A DNA stretch of 64,000 nucleotides from Rhodopirellula halodulae (GCF_020966775.1 NZ_JAJKFV010000012.1:1-64000), one strand, 5' to 3'. Shown: positions 1-10,520, numbered from the stretch's first letter. The notes: generated by a model not told the origin, from the sequence alone. Numbers and translations are program-made.

Positions 1-156
1 ATTCTACGACATACTTCCTTGATGTACCTGGCATCTCTGATCCTCCTGTACGAGATGCCGAGAGCATACAAAAGCATGACAATTAGAGATAGAGCAACTA
101 CTACTGGCCTCTCACCCAACCTCGTCGGTCATATCTCACCTGACGATTCGGTATTG

Positions 157-485
157 GTAGGTCAGGTCTCACCTGACGCCCCCGTCGATGCTTCGACAGA
201 AGCGAGGCGTGGTCCCTCGCACCATCGCGTCGGCCAACCGAATCGACGTTGCTCGACCAGGTCACCAACGTCAGGCGAGGCCTGACCTACTGCTCGCTCA
301 CCCAACGCGTTCAACTTCTTCGGTCACGCCTCACCTGATGGGTCGGTATTTGTAGGTCAGGTCTCACCTGACGCACCGGCCGATGCTTCGACAGAAGCGA
401 GGCGTCGCCCCTCGCACCATCGCGTCGACCAACCGAATCGACGTTGCTCGACCAAGTCACCAACGTCAGGCGGGGCCTGACCTAC
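157..485. repeat. Repeat family C, two tandem 134-bp copies
   Basis: Two copies (157-290 and 352-485) lie 195 bp apart. Each is bounded by the 10-bp inverted termini GTAGGTCAGG and CCTGACCTAC. Inside the left end is a perfect hairpin with arms GTCAGGT and ACCTGAC around CTC, followed by a second hairpin with arms GCTTC and GAAGC around GACA. The flanks (CTCGTCGGTC, TCACCTGA) are also partly duplicated, so the first 0.5 kb looks like a decayed tandem array. No convincing gene lies in 1-650; short open frames follow the repeat. Shorter copies recur at 10521, 24719 and 46128. A MITE- or REP-like nature is inferred. Confidence 0.75.
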
Positions 486-652
486 TGGTCGTTGACCAAA
501 CCTCGTCGGTCCGGTTTCACCAAATGAATGTTCTTTTAGCCCCAATCCCGCACCTTCGTTTGCGATTGGGGTCATGATAAAACTGGCTGTTGGGACGCAG
601 CTTGCACCACTGACGACGATGGTAAATTTTGACGCGACTGAAGGAGAGACGA

Positions 653-1765
653 TTGAGATACTTCGTTCACCGAATGTATAGGCTGGCAAATTTGACCGCT
701 CGATGCCTGCGTGGTCTCGTCGTCGTTTGGGTCATGTTTTCCGTTTGCGTCGGAGCCGATTTGGCTGCCGTTCAGTGGCACGTAACCGAGACCGGTGTCA
801 CCGCCAGCCTGCGTGGGCTGTCCGCCGTGGACGATCGAGTCATCTGGGCCAGCGGTTCGGACGCCACCGTCATTCGCTCGACAGACGGGGGACAAACCTG
901 GACGTCTTGCGGTCCAACCAATCACGGCGATCTGGAACTTCGATGCGTACATGCGTTTGATGACCAACATGCTTGCATTGCAAGTGCGGGAACTCCCGCA
1001 GTGTTGCTGCGAACCGTCGATGGCGGAATGACCTGGACCGAAACTTATCGGGCGTCTTCACCTGCCGCTTTCCTTGACGCCATGTCCTTTTGGGATTCCA
1101 AACACGGCATTGCGTTCAGCGATCCGGTCGAAGGAAAGCTGCTCGTCGTCAAAACCGATGACGGCGGCCGAAGCTGGACCTCCGTGTCCGATCAATTGCC
1201 CGAAGCACGCGAAGGCGAAGCCGCGTTTGCCGCCAGCAACTCATCACTCTGTGTTGGCGATTCAGGACGACTTTGGTTTGGCACCGGAGGAGCGAAATCC
1301 GACTCGAGCCGGCTGTACTTTCGATCCGAGTGGAACGGCCAATGGTCCACCGCATCGCCCCCCATCCCAAGCTCTTCCACCTCGGGTATTTTTTCGATCA
1401 CCACGCTGAAGCCTCAGAAAAAGCATCCCCAATCGTCGATCGTCATCTGCGTCGGTGGCGACTACCGCGTCAGCGAGCCCTCACCCGTCACTGGTTGCAT
1501 CAGTCACGACGGAGGCGTCAGTTGGCGAGTCATGCAAACTCAACCCGGCGGCTTTCGCAGTGCATTGATCGTGACGCCGCCGAACAGTGTCCTTTCCGGG
1601 AACCTAATTGCCGTTGGACCAGAAGGCACCGACATTTCGAACGACGGCGATCTCTGGCGTGCAATCGCCTCCACCGGTTTTCATGCACTCGCGATCGGTG
1701 ACACCGAAGTTTTTGCATGTGGCTCGGAAGGACGCTTTGGCCGATTGACGCTTGCAAATCCTTGA
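653..1765 (+). CDS. YCF48/BNR-type beta-propeller protein, exported
   Basis: A 370-residue secreted propeller related to the YCF48 (photosystem II assembly factor HCF136-like) and BNR repeat proteins. The visible repeats are Asp-box-like motifs: STDGGQTW, TVDGGMTW, TDDGGRSW and SHDGGVSW, spaced through residues about 70-300. Planctomycetes carry many such proteins without photosystems, so a role as a scaffold or glycan-binding exported protein is inferred, not shown. I chose the TTG at 653 because AAGGAG sits six bases upstream; an ATG at 674 is the alternative. Either start gives a basic N-terminus and a hydrophobic segment (GLVVVWVMFSVCVGA) typical of a signal peptide. It stands alone and converges on glnD. 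Confidence 0.75.
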   Translation: MRYFVHRMYRLANLTARCLRGLVVVWVMFSVCVGADLAAVQWHVTETGVTASLRGLSAVDDRVIWASGSDATVIRSTDGGQTWTSCGPTNHGDLELRCVHAFDDQHACIASAGTPAVLLRTVDGGMTWTETYRASSPAAFLDAMSFWDSKHGIAFSDPVEGKLLVVKTDDGGRSWTSVSDQLPEAREGEAAFAASNSSLCVGDSGRLWFGTGGAKSDSSRLYFRSEWNGQWSTASPPIPSSSTSGIFSITTLKPQKKHPQSSIVICVGGDYRVSEPSPVTGCISHDGGVSWRVMQTQPGGFRSALIVTPPNSVLSGNLIAVGPEGTDISNDGDLWRAIASTGFHALAIGDTEVFACGSEGRFGRLTLANP

Positions 1766-1816
1766 TCGAGCAGAGCGTAGACGTTTCCCCGTCAGCCTTT
1801 GCAGCTCAGATAGAAA

Positions 1817-4468
1817 TCAGTTCGGCATCTCGCCGATTGCTTGCACCAGCGATGTTCGAATTTGCTCTTGTTGCTCCGAGTCGGTAATCGGAGTCTCGTC
1901 CAAATTGGTCACATAGAACACGTCGGCGATCTGGTCCAAGTGCGTGTCAATCTTTGCGAACTGGATCACAACATTCATGTCCGACAACGTCTTGGAAATG
2001 CTCGACAGCAACGCTGGACGGTCGTAAGCAAAGATGGACAGAATCGTTTGATGGTCGAATGTGTCGTTGTCAAACACGATCTTCGTCGGCAACAACAGCA
2101 CGCTGGATGGCTCGCGAGCGCCTTGCGTTTGCCACACTCGACGAGGCGTCGGCATCACCGATTCGGGTTCATCAATCGCCCGCGAAACCACTTGGCACAC
2201 TTCGTCAATCCGTAAGTTGGCTTCGCGTTGCTTCAACTCAGGATCGTTGACCCAAAACTGGTCCCACAGCAAATCTTGCCCGACCGTTTCCACGTTGGCT
2301 CGCATGATCGACAAACCACATGCGCTGAACGCGGCCGTGATTCGAGCAAAGATCCCAATTCTTTGCTCCCCCAAACGCAAGACGATCGTGTAACGCACCG
2401 CCGACGCAGCAGGATCGACCGCGCCCGTGCAATAGCAGCCCGGATTCTGCGACAACCATTCTCCGACTTGATGCAATTCGTGAATCAAGTCTTCGGTGGA
2501 ATGCTGACGCAACAATGACAGCGGCATTTCACGAGCGAACTGGATCAACGACGGATCGGCGTCTTTCTCACCCAAAGCCACGCCAACTTGTTCGATCTTG
2601 GAATCCAAGTCCAATTCGTTCTCACCGGGCAGGTTCCCAGTTTCGAAATAGCGTCGTGCCCGTAGGTAGAGGTCTTCGATCAGCCCCATCTTCCAATCGT
2701 TCAGCACGTCTGGACCGACCGCCTGCAAATCCGCGACCGTGTGAATCAGCAGCAATTCCAATCGTGCGATGGAGCCGACTTCGACAGCAAATTTGTGGAC
2801 GACTTCCGGATCGTTTAGGTCGTGACGAAACGCGACCTCATTGATCAACAAATGACGATGGATCAACCACTGCAACGTGTCCTTGTCTTCCGCACTCATG
2901 CCAAACGCATCGGCGACTTCCAACGCGATGCGGCGCCCCACTTCGCTGTGATCTTCTTCGTAGCCTTTGCCTAGATCGTGAATCAGCAATGCCAGGTGCA
3001 GCAGCGTCTTGTCTTTCAGACGACGATACCGCCGCCCCATCGACGTTTCGGCTTCTTCGAAATCCGTGGCGGCTTCCACCGCGCGGATGCAGTGCGCGTC
3101 GACGGTGTATTTGTGATAAGCGTTGAACTGCAACAACCCGCGACAACGTTCCATCGCGGGAATCAGTTGTTCGATGATTCGCAGTTCGTGCAACCGACGC
3201 AGCAACGATGCCAATCGTCCAGATTCACCAAGAAGTTCCAAGAACGCTCGCACGCTTTCCGGGTCGGGCGATCCCGTTTCGCGTTCCTGCATCGACTTGC
3301 GGATCGCCTGCCATGTGGGGTGCGCGATTCGGCGAGAATAGCGATTGGCAAGCTGGATCAATCGCAACACATCCGGTAACGACTGAGCAAACGCGTCCAA
3401 TGCCACGGCTTTTACCCAGATGTGAGTCGGCCCCATTCGAATTCGGTCGTCGATGCGTTTGGAGACAACCGATTCGATCGCCCCCTTCGCTCGCGAACGG
3501 ATCCGCGTGTCGTCGTGGAAATACGCGGCGACGTATCGAACACCTCGTGTGTGTTCGAAATAGTCTTGCATGAAGTCTTCCACCGGCAACACACCCAACC
3601 GGCCTTGGTAGCCCCAATCTTCGGCAATGTCCAATTGCGTGGGCCGGTCCAAGACGTCTTGTGCCCGTTTGGCTCGAAAGTGCAATTCATGTCGCAATCG
3701 CAGCATGAATGCATGAGCGCGACGAAGTGTGCCGAAGTCTTCTTCCGACAAAGCATTCAACTTGTGAAGCTGCTCCAAACTGGTCGCCCCATAGCTGGAA
3801 AAGCCCAACCAGCGAACCAATTGAATGTCACGCAAACCTCCCCGAGAGCGTTTGACATTGGGACGCAGCAAGTAGTTCGTCTCGCCCCATTTGTGCCGTT
3901 CCTCGCGCCGAGCCTCGAGGGCTTGATGATTCAAAAAATTCCGACGGCGTCGGGCAGCGGCTCGGAAGCGGTCAAAGTAACGATCGAAGGTCGCTTCGCT
4001 CCCAAAGCAATAACGCGATTCCGTCAGCGACGTGTAGATCTTTGGATCCGACCAAGCCAGCGTGCAGCATTCTCGTGGCGTGCGGACCGAAAACCCGCAA
4101 TCGATGCCCGCATCCGTGATGTCTCGAACCAGAGTGCTGGCAACCTGAGCCGCAGCGGCGGCACTTCGGCGTGGCGTCAGCAACATCAAATCCGCGTCGC
4201 TGTACGGAGACAAATCGCGGCGTCCGTAACCCCCGTGTGCGACCAACGTCAATTGAGCAAGCTGAGAAGGCCGGACTTGGGACGCGGCACGCTCCAGCGA
4301 TGCATCCCAAATCTTTCGAACGACCTCGTCGTAGAGATCTGTCAGCGCGGTCGCCGTCTGGACACTGGGCAAACCGGCTCGAAATCGAGACTCGATGCGA
4401 CCGCGCCCATCTTTCAGTCGGTCACGGCATTGCCGCGCCAACGAGGGGAGTGAACCAGAGGACGCCAT
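1817..4468 (-). CDS. glnD: Bifunctional uridylyltransferase/uridylyl-removing enzyme
   Basis: GlnD senses glutamine and uridylylates or de-uridylylates the PII protein, setting nitrogen assimilation. The 883-residue length matches the family. Residues 79-97 carry the nucleotidyltransferase signature GGYGRRDLSPYSDADLML, with the paired acidic residues. An HD phosphohydrolase domain lies at about 455-560 (HCIRAVE then LIHDLGKG), and two ACT domains at about 690-765 and 805-883 bind glutamine. The gene starts 9 bp after the stop of glnB, so the two are very likely one transcript and the enzyme sits beside its own substrate. No strong ribosome binding site precedes the ATG. A 343-residue open frame antisense to it is a shadow. 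Confidence 0.95.
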   Translation of the reverse strand: MASSGSLPSLARQCRDRLKDGRGRIESRFRAGLPSVQTATALTDLYDEVVRKIWDASLERAASQVRPSQLAQLTLVAHGGYGRRDLSPYSDADLMLLTPRRSAAAAAQVASTLVRDITDAGIDCGFSVRTPRECCTLAWSDPKIYTSLTESRYCFGSEATFDRYFDRFRAAARRRRNFLNHQALEARREERHKWGETNYLLRPNVKRSRGGLRDIQLVRWLGFSSYGATSLEQLHKLNALSEEDFGTLRRAHAFMLRLRHELHFRAKRAQDVLDRPTQLDIAEDWGYQGRLGVLPVEDFMQDYFEHTRGVRYVAAYFHDDTRIRSRAKGAIESVVSKRIDDRIRMGPTHIWVKAVALDAFAQSLPDVLRLIQLANRYSRRIAHPTWQAIRKSMQERETGSPDPESVRAFLELLGESGRLASLLRRLHELRIIEQLIPAMERCRGLLQFNAYHKYTVDAHCIRAVEAATDFEEAETSMGRRYRRLKDKTLLHLALLIHDLGKGYEEDHSEVGRRIALEVADAFGMSAEDKDTLQWLIHRHLLINEVAFRHDLNDPEVVHKFAVEVGSIARLELLLIHTVADLQAVGPDVLNDWKMGLIEDLYLRARRYFETGNLPGENELDLDSKIEQVGVALGEKDADPSLIQFAREMPLSLLRQHSTEDLIHELHQVGEWLSQNPGCYCTGAVDPAASAVRYTIVLRLGEQRIGIFARITAAFSACGLSIMRANVETVGQDLLWDQFWVNDPELKQREANLRIDEVCQVVSRAIDEPESVMPTPRRVWQTQGAREPSSVLLLPTKIVFDNDTFDHQTILSIFAYDRPALLSSISKTLSDMNVVIQFAKIDTHLDQIADVFYVTNLDETPITDSEQQEQIRTSLVQAIGEMPN

Positions 4469-4477
4469 CAGGGAGAA

Positions 4478-4912
<435 letters not shown>

Positions 4913-5509
4913 TCACGGTTTTTCCCAGATTTGCTCGGGAACAGCCGCAATTTGGTTCACCCAACGCGACGCGACGAACAACCAATCGCTCAATCGATTC
5001 AGATAAATGATGACTGAATCACTGATCGGCGTCTCGGATTGCACGGCATCGGCCAGCGAGATCACCCGACGTTCCGCTCGCCGGCAAACCGCACGTGAGT
5101 AATGGATCTGGGACGCGACCATCGATCCGCCCGGCAAGATGAATTGCTTCAGTGGTGGCAAGTCTCGTTCGGCAGTATCGATCCACTCTTCCATCCGTTG
5201 AATGTGGGGCTGGCCGATCACGCGAAGATCGAACTGGTCTGGGTGGGGCGAGGCGAGTTCCGCACCGATCGAAAACAACTCGTGTTGAACTTGCACGATC
5301 TTCGCATCCAACGCCGACAAGCCGCATTGGACGGATTCATCACAAGGTTGTTGCGTTTGCAAATCGATCGCTGCACGAATGATCCCCAGCGACGCATTCA
5401 ATTCGTCCACGGTGCCGTAGGCTTCGATCCGCGAGTCATCCTTTGCAACGCGAGGCCCACCAAACAACCCAGTGGTCCCCGAGTCTCCGGTGCGGGTGTA
5501 AATTTTCAT
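4913..5509 (-). CDS. pduO: Cob(I)alamin adenosyltransferase, PduO type
   Basis: Transfers the adenosyl group of ATP to cob(I)alamin to make coenzyme B12. The 198-residue protein begins MKIYTRTGDSGTTGLFGG, the N-terminal ATP-binding signature of PduO-type enzymes. The second signature, RAVCRRAERRV, lies near residue 130, and YLNRLSDWLFVASRW closes the C-terminal helix bundle. An upstream in-frame ATG at 5545 would add 12 residues with no family support, so the ATG at 5509 is used. The gene precedes glnB on the same strand with about 100 bp between them. No other cobalamin gene is in view, so it may serve salvage or a B12-dependent mutase elsewhere. Confidence 0.93.
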   Translation of the reverse strand: MKIYTRTGDSGTTGLFGGPRVAKDDSRIEAYGTVDELNASLGIIRAAIDLQTQQPCDESVQCGLSALDAKIVQVQHELFSIGAELASPHPDQFDLRVIGQPHIQRMEEWIDTAERDLPPLKQFILPGGSMVASQIHYSRAVCRRAERRVISLADAVQSETPISDSVIIYLNRLSDWLFVASRWVNQIAAVPEQIWEKP

Positions 5510-5650
5510 GAACCATCCAAAGTCGACGACAAACGACGTACACATTCACGGTGAAACGACAACAAGAGCATTGCCCAACACCGACCGGCAACATCTTAGC
5601 CCTCCACAAACCCCACACCAGCACGTGCCGCAAACCACTGCCCACAAACC

Positions 5651-6051
5651 CCGTCGTCGAATTCGTCTAGAAAGCCCCGTGTAGCCGAATTCGTCAAGAA
5701 TTCGGACACCAGAGTCGAACAGTTGTCCCCAACTGTTCCCGTACCAACGCCGCCAACCAAGAAACACTCCACCCGAAACCAATTCCAACAACCGGTGCTA
5801 ACGCACGTCGGCTATTCGGTCGCTCGAGCACGTCGGGAACACAACCAACGCCACACCATTACAAGACAAAATTCGTCGCCGAATTCGTCAAGAAATCCCC
5901 CGTAGCTGAATTCGTCAAGAATTCGGACACCAGACTCAAACACTTGTCCCCAACTGTTCCGGTACCAACTCCGCTCAACCGCGAAACACTCCACCCGAAA
6001 CCAATTCCGACAACCGGTGCTAACGCACGTCGGCTATTTGGTCGCTCGAGC
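5651..6051. repeat. Repeat family A, copies 1 and 2
   Basis: Two copies of a roughly 150-bp element (5681-5829 and 5902-6051). Each is preceded by a degenerate duplicate of its first 27-30 bases. The order is: hairpin 1 with arms CCGAATTC and GAATTCGG, hairpin 2 with arms GAACAGTTG and CAACTGTTC around TCCC, a spacer with GAAACACTCCACC, then the shared right module GGTGCTAACGCAC...TCGGCTA ending TCGCTCGA. Hairpin 2 is mutated in copy 2. The element occurs seven times in this window, always between genes. The region 5546-6089 holds no convincing gene. Confidence 0.8.
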
Positions 6052-6089
6052 CGTCGCAAGCCGATGCCCCAAACAACACCACACCTCAG

Positions 6090-6527
6090 ATGACCAATTC
6101 AAAACCTCCATCCGTCTGCGCAGGCGGCGTCCTTCTCCTGACCGAAGAAACCACGCCCCACTTTCTCCTGATGCGTCACCCCGATCGCTGGGATTTGCCC
6201 AAGGGCCATTGCGACGAAGGCGAAGACTTTTTGACCGCAGCCAAACGGGAACTGGAAGAAGAAACCGGTTTGCGAGCCGACCAATGTCGGTTTGATCCGG
6301 ATTTTCATTTTGACCTGCACTATCCGGTCACCTATCGCAAGCACCCAGGACAAACGTTCCAAAAACACGTGCGTTACTTTTTGGCCTTCGTTCCGCAAGT
6401 CGTTAAAATCAAACCGACGGAGCACGAACTGTCCCGTTGGTGGACTTGGTCTCCACCGCATCAAATCCAAACGCAAACCATCGACCCGCTGCTAGCCGCC
6501 GTCGCGACTCACCTTCAGACCTCGTAG
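6090..6527 (+). CDS. Nudix hydrolase
   Basis: A 145-residue Nudix pyrophosphohydrolase. The Nudix box is complete: G-x5-E-x7-RELEEETGL, beginning at the glycine of GHCDEGEDF near residue 41, with the metal-binding glutamates in place. The N-terminal AGGVLLL strand and the FLLMRHPDRWDLPKGH stretch resemble diadenosine polyphosphate hydrolases, which cleave Ap4A-type nucleotides, but the substrate cannot be fixed from sequence alone. The gene stands alone between repeat clusters. Its stop codon TAG at 6525-6527 is part of the GTAGCCG start of a family A repeat, so the repeat abuts or defines the C-terminus. Confidence 0.9.
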   Translation: MTNSKPPSVCAGGVLLLTEETTPHFLLMRHPDRWDLPKGHCDEGEDFLTAAKRELEEETGLRADQCRFDPDFHFDLHYPVTYRKHPGQTFQKHVRYFLAFVPQVVKIKPTEHELSRWWTWSPPHQIQTQTIDPLLAAVATHLQTS

Positions 6528-6937
6528 CCGAATTTGTCAGGAAAGCCCCCGTAGCCCAATTCGTCGAGAAAGTCCCCCGGTAGCCGAATTCGTCAAGAAT
6601 TCGGACTCCAGAGTGGCACAGTTGATCCAACTGTTCCGGTACCGACGCTACTCCACCGAGAAACACTCCACCCCAAACCAATCCAACAACCGGTGCTAAC
6701 GCACATCGGCTATTTAGTCGCTCGAGCCGTCGCAAGCCAAACCATCGCCACACCAACACAAGACAGATCCCGTAGCCGAATTCGTCAAGAATTCGGACTA
6801 CAGAGTAGAACAGTTGTCCCCAACTGTTCCGGTACCAACGCTACTCCACCGAGAAACACTTCACCCCGAACAAGTCCCAACAACCGACCAATCCTAACAA
6901 CGGTTGCTAACGCACATCGGCTATTTAGTCGCTCGAG
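6524..6937. repeat. Repeat family A, copies 3 and 4
   Basis: Copy 3 (6580-6727) is preceded by two tandem degenerate copies of the leading 27-29 bases (6524-6550 and 6551-6579), giving three GTAGCC(G/C)AATT units in a row. Its hairpin 2 is altered to ACAGTTG-ATC-CAACTGT and keeps its pairing. Copy 4 is 6772-6937. The following stretch 6938-7114 contains no gene or obvious signal. Confidence 0.78.
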
Positions 6938-7114
6938 AAATCTTGATTAAACAGCAATCGCCTTACCAGCACGTGGAATAGGGCACTCACCGATCAACCG
7001 AACCTTGACTCGTTGGCTCGCGAATCGGGCTAGCACCAGACTCACAACAATCAGACTGACGTCCGGTGGAACCGGACCTACCGTCGGACCACCGCCATCA
7101 CTTTTCACGGTCTC

Positions 7115-8110
7115 ATGCCAACGCACGCCTCTCCAACCCAATTGCTCTTCCGGCACGTCGGCTCGCTTCGCAACGCGACCACGGGTTTCGCTTGTGCAAT
7201 GCTGACTCTTTTGGTTGGCTCATCCGTCACCGTCGCCCAAGAACAACGAGCCCGACCGCCGCAATTCGACACCGACGAAGTCTCGCGTGTCTTCTTTGCC
7301 AACCCATCCGACGCCTTTCGTGGCGAGCGTCCGTCGTTGTCTTCGTTGCGTTCGGCTGGCGTCGAAAAAGCCATCGCGGAACAACAAACTGCATCGGAAG
7401 ACAGCGGTGGCAGTGGAACGCAGTGGGCCAAATTGATCTCGGCACCTTCCTTGGAAGATGAAATCAAACGGGTCAAGCTCCGCTACGATTCCGTCATCAC
7501 CACCCCCGGTGCATTCAACGGCGGCGGTTACCAGGACGCTCGTTTGAACCTCTCCGTCTTGGCCACTTTGTTCGCCGTCATCACGGAACACGCGGAAGAC
7601 GTGCGATGGAAAACCGATGCACCGGTCGCGCGAGACGTCTTGGCTCGCACCGCCCGCAACAGCGCCGCTGGATCGACCCAGGTCTACAACGAAGCCAAGT
7701 TACGCAAGGCCGATCTGCAGGATCTGGTCAGCGGTTCCAGCATCACGTCCGCTCAGCCACCCGAAGAGACCAACGAGTGGTCGATGATTGCCGATCGCTC
7801 GCCGTTGATGGAATACGCGGAGCAATTGCTGGACACACTGGGTGATCACACACGGGACGCTGCGACCACGCAAGAGAACTTGGATGCCGTGAAACGTGAA
7901 TCCGAACTGTTGGCCATGTTAGGCGAAGTGTTGGTGCAAGAAGGGATGGATGACTACGACGACCCGGACTACGCCGAACTCAGTCGCGGAATGACCAGCG
8001 CCGCCAGCGGAATCGTACGAGCCATCGAACGCCAAGATTGGGACGGCGTGCGATCATCGGTCGGAGAAGTCTCGCAAAGCTGTGCGAATTGCCACGAGCA
8101 ATATCGATAG
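7115..8110 (+). CDS. Exported cytochrome c'-like protein
   Basis: A 331-residue exported protein with one heme c attachment motif, CANCH, at residues 323-327, four residues before the C-terminus. A CXXCH so close to the end of a helical domain is the arrangement of class II cytochromes (c' and c-556), so the last 120 or so residues, including the LMEYAEQLL helices, probably form that four-helix bundle. The rest is unlike anything I recognise. The N-terminus has a signal peptide ending near TVAQEQ. The ATG at 7115 is used; an internal ATG at 7199 would still leave a short signal. The electron partner is unknown and neighbours give no clue. Confidence 0.75.
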   Translation: MPTHASPTQLLFRHVGSLRNATTGFACAMLTLLVGSSVTVAQEQRARPPQFDTDEVSRVFFANPSDAFRGERPSLSSLRSAGVEKAIAEQQTASEDSGGSGTQWAKLISAPSLEDEIKRVKLRYDSVITTPGAFNGGGYQDARLNLSVLATLFAVITEHAEDVRWKTDAPVARDVLARTARNSAAGSTQVYNEAKLRKADLQDLVSGSSITSAQPPEETNEWSMIADRSPLMEYAEQLLDTLGDHTRDAATTQENLDAVKRESELLAMLGEVLVQEGMDDYDDPDYAELSRGMTSAASGIVRAIERQDWDGVRSSVGEVSQSCANCHEQYR

Positions 8111-8195
8111 GCAAACCAGGCCCCCCACGCCCTACGGAGTGTCCGCCACTTCGGACGTGCGACGCCACCAATGTCCGCGTGGTTCAACAAACCCC

Positions 8196-8371
8196 GTCGC
8201 CGAATTCTTCAAGAAAACCCCCGTAGCCGAATTCGTCAAGAATTCGGACGCCAAAGTAGAACAGTTGTCCCCAACTGTTCCGGTACCAACGCCGCCCGAC
8301 CAAGAAACACTCCACCCCAAACCAATCCCAACAACCGGTGCTAACGCACGGCGGCTACTTAGTCTCTCGAG
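8196..8371. repeat. Repeat family A, copy 5
   Basis: The full element begins at 8223 and ends at the CTCTCGA of 8371, with a degenerate leader duplicate at 8196-8222. Both hairpins (CCGAATTC/GAATTCGG and GAACAGTTG/CAACTGTTC) are intact. The remaining stretch 8372-8626 before the ClC gene holds no recognised feature. Confidence 0.78.
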
Positions 8372-8626
8372 CGGTCGTCATCCACGACCAACGCCACACC
8401 GACTCCTGCCGCCAACATCTTCTCGCGAAACCTTCATGACTCCCGCCAAGGGAATCAAACAACTCGTGGAATCGTGCCGAACTTCTCTTTTCGGTCCTGG
8501 AAATTCTCACGTCTTGGCCGTTTAATACCGCCTTGTTGACGGACGCGGCGTTTCCTCTCATGCGAAATTGTCCCGCGTGCTCTCCACCACTTCCTCGACG
8601 AGACCAACGCACACCAACGCTGCCTT

Positions 8627-10471
8627 GTGAACACGATCCGCAAGTATCTGGAAGCCTTCGGGCAATCCTCAGGACGGTGGATCGTGCTGGCAACCATTGT
8701 CGGAGTGATGGCGGGACTCGGTGCCATCGTCTTCGACCGCTTGGGACGTTTGGTGGTTCGCTACGTGATGGTTCCGCTTAGCGGCTACGCACCGATGGAG
8801 GCCGCTGGCGAAGAAGCCGTTACGCTTCCACCCGACAGTGTTTTCTCACCGTGGATGCTGGTCCTGGTGATGACGCTGGGCGGTTTGGTCAGCGGCATGA
8901 TTGTGCACTTCTTTGCACCCGAAGCCGAAGGATCGGGGGCCGACGCGGTCATCGATGCCTTTCACAACAAACGCGGCAAAATCCGGGCTCGCATCCCCTG
9001 GGTCAAAACCATCGCCTCCGCAATCACGTTGGGCACTGGGGGATCCGGTGGTCGCGAAGGCCCGATTTCGCAAGTCAGCGCTGGATTGGGGGCATTGCTG
9101 GCCGATCGTTTGAATTTGTCCCCTCGTGATCGCAGGATTTTGATGGCCGCCGGCATGGGCGCTGGCGTCGGAGCGATCTTCAAAGCCCCTTTAGCGGGCG
9201 CCGTGTTCGCAGCCGAAATCCTTTACAGCGACGCGGACATGGAAGCCGACGTGATCGTGCCGTCCGCCACCGCATCGATCGTTGCGTACAGTCTGTTCAC
9301 TCAGTCATTGCCGCCGGAAATTCGGTTCCTCCCGTTATTCGGTGACACGCTTCATCACACGTTGACGTCGCCGCTGGAGCTATTGCCCTACAGCTTGTTG
9401 GCGGTGGCCGTGACCCTAGTCGGCCTGGTCTACGTCAAACTGTTTTATCAAACCCGAGACGGGTTTCGGAAATTGCCGTTGTGGCCGCACGTCAAACCCG
9501 CCATCGGTGCCGCACTCGCGGGCCTGGTCGGGATCGGGCTGTTTCGATCGCTCGGCAACGACGCCAATGTTTTGGGTGTGCTTGGAACCGGCTATGGAAC
9601 ACTGCAAGTTGCATTGACGGAAGCGTCCCAGTTGGGCATCCCGATGTTGCTGTTGATTGTGTTCGTCAAGATCGCGACGACCGCATTGACCATCGGATCC
9701 GGAGGCTCGGGCGGTGTGTTCGGTCCCTCGATGGTCATCGGCGGATGCTTGGGTGCCGCGATCGGTCTCGGTTTTCAAAGCCTGTTTCCGAGTGTCGTCA
9801 CACAACCCGAAGCCTACGCCGTCGTTGGCACCGCGGGCTTCTTCGCCGGCGTCGCGCGAGCTCCCATTTCGACGATCATCATGGTGCGTGCCTTGACCGG
9901 CGACTTCGGTCTGCTGGTACCGACGATGCTCGTGACCACGTTGACCTTTGTGATGTGCAGTCGATGGCGTCTGTATCACTCGCAAGTCCCCACGCGAATG
10001 GATTCGAAAGCTCACCGAGGTGACTTCATCATTGACGTTTTGGAAGGCCTCAAAGTCGGTGACGTTTTTGACCCCAAACGCAAAGTCATCCTGATCCCGG
10101 AAGCCACCACGCTGGATGAAATTGTGCACTGCTTGGCCGACAACCAACAGCACTACTTCCCCGTCATCGATCATCAAAAACGGATTGTCGGCATTTTCAG
10201 CGACGACGACGTTCGGACGTATCTGTTCAACGATTCCATCTGGCGACTCGCCGTCGCTGCCGACGTGATGACCACCAAACTGGTCAGCGTCACACCAGAC
10301 GACGATCTCAACACCGCGCTCAAACGATTTACCTCGCTCAACCTGGAAGAGCTTCCCGTGATCGACGCGGACGAACCTGGCAAATTCTTAGGCATGCTGC
10401 GACGCAAAGAAACGATCTCCGCCTACAACCGCCGTTTGATGGAACACAAACAAACCGCCGCCGAGTCCTAA
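8627..10471 (+). CDS. ClC-family chloride channel or transporter with CBS pair
   Basis: A 614-residue ClC membrane protein. The three anion-pathway signatures are present: GSGAD (about residue 103), GGREGP (about 140, with the gating glutamate) and GGVFGPS (about 362). Around ten hydrophobic segments cover residues 15-440. Two CBS domains follow at about 475-535 and 545-605, so gating is probably tuned by nucleotides. The GREGP glutamate suggests a gated channel or an H+/Cl- antiporter; the distal proton glutamate cannot be placed by eye. The start is a GTG that begins MNTIRKYLEAFG; no strong ribosome binding site is visible. It is monocistronic. Confidence 0.92.
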   Translation: MNTIRKYLEAFGQSSGRWIVLATIVGVMAGLGAIVFDRLGRLVVRYVMVPLSGYAPMEAAGEEAVTLPPDSVFSPWMLVLVMTLGGLVSGMIVHFFAPEAEGSGADAVIDAFHNKRGKIRARIPWVKTIASAITLGTGGSGGREGPISQVSAGLGALLADRLNLSPRDRRILMAAGMGAGVGAIFKAPLAGAVFAAEILYSDADMEADVIVPSATASIVAYSLFTQSLPPEIRFLPLFGDTLHHTLTSPLELLPYSLLAVAVTLVGLVYVKLFYQTRDGFRKLPLWPHVKPAIGAALAGLVGIGLFRSLGNDANVLGVLGTGYGTLQVALTEASQLGIPMLLLIVFVKIATTALTIGSGGSGGVFGPSMVIGGCLGAAIGLGFQSLFPSVVTQPEAYAVVGTAGFFAGVARAPISTIIMVRALTGDFGLLVPTMLVTTLTFVMCSRWRLYHSQVPTRMDSKAHRGDFIIDVLEGLKVGDVFDPKRKVILIPEATTLDEIVHCLADNQQHYFPVIDHQKRIVGIFSDDDVRTYLFNDSIWRLAVAADVMTTKLVSVTPDDDLNTALKRFTSLNLEELPVIDADEPGKFLGMLRRKETISAYNRRLMEHKQTAAES

Positions 10472-10520
10472 CATCACACGCGTCCCCGCCGCTCCCCGGC
10501 GTACCTGCCGACCACTCCCC

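Noticed and set aside
3422..4453. 343-codon plus-strand frame opposite glnD
   Set aside because: It is the antisense shadow of a clearly conserved gene in GC-rich DNA.
9416..10177. 253-codon minus-strand frame opposite the ClC gene
   Set aside because: Antisense to conserved ClC and CBS motifs.
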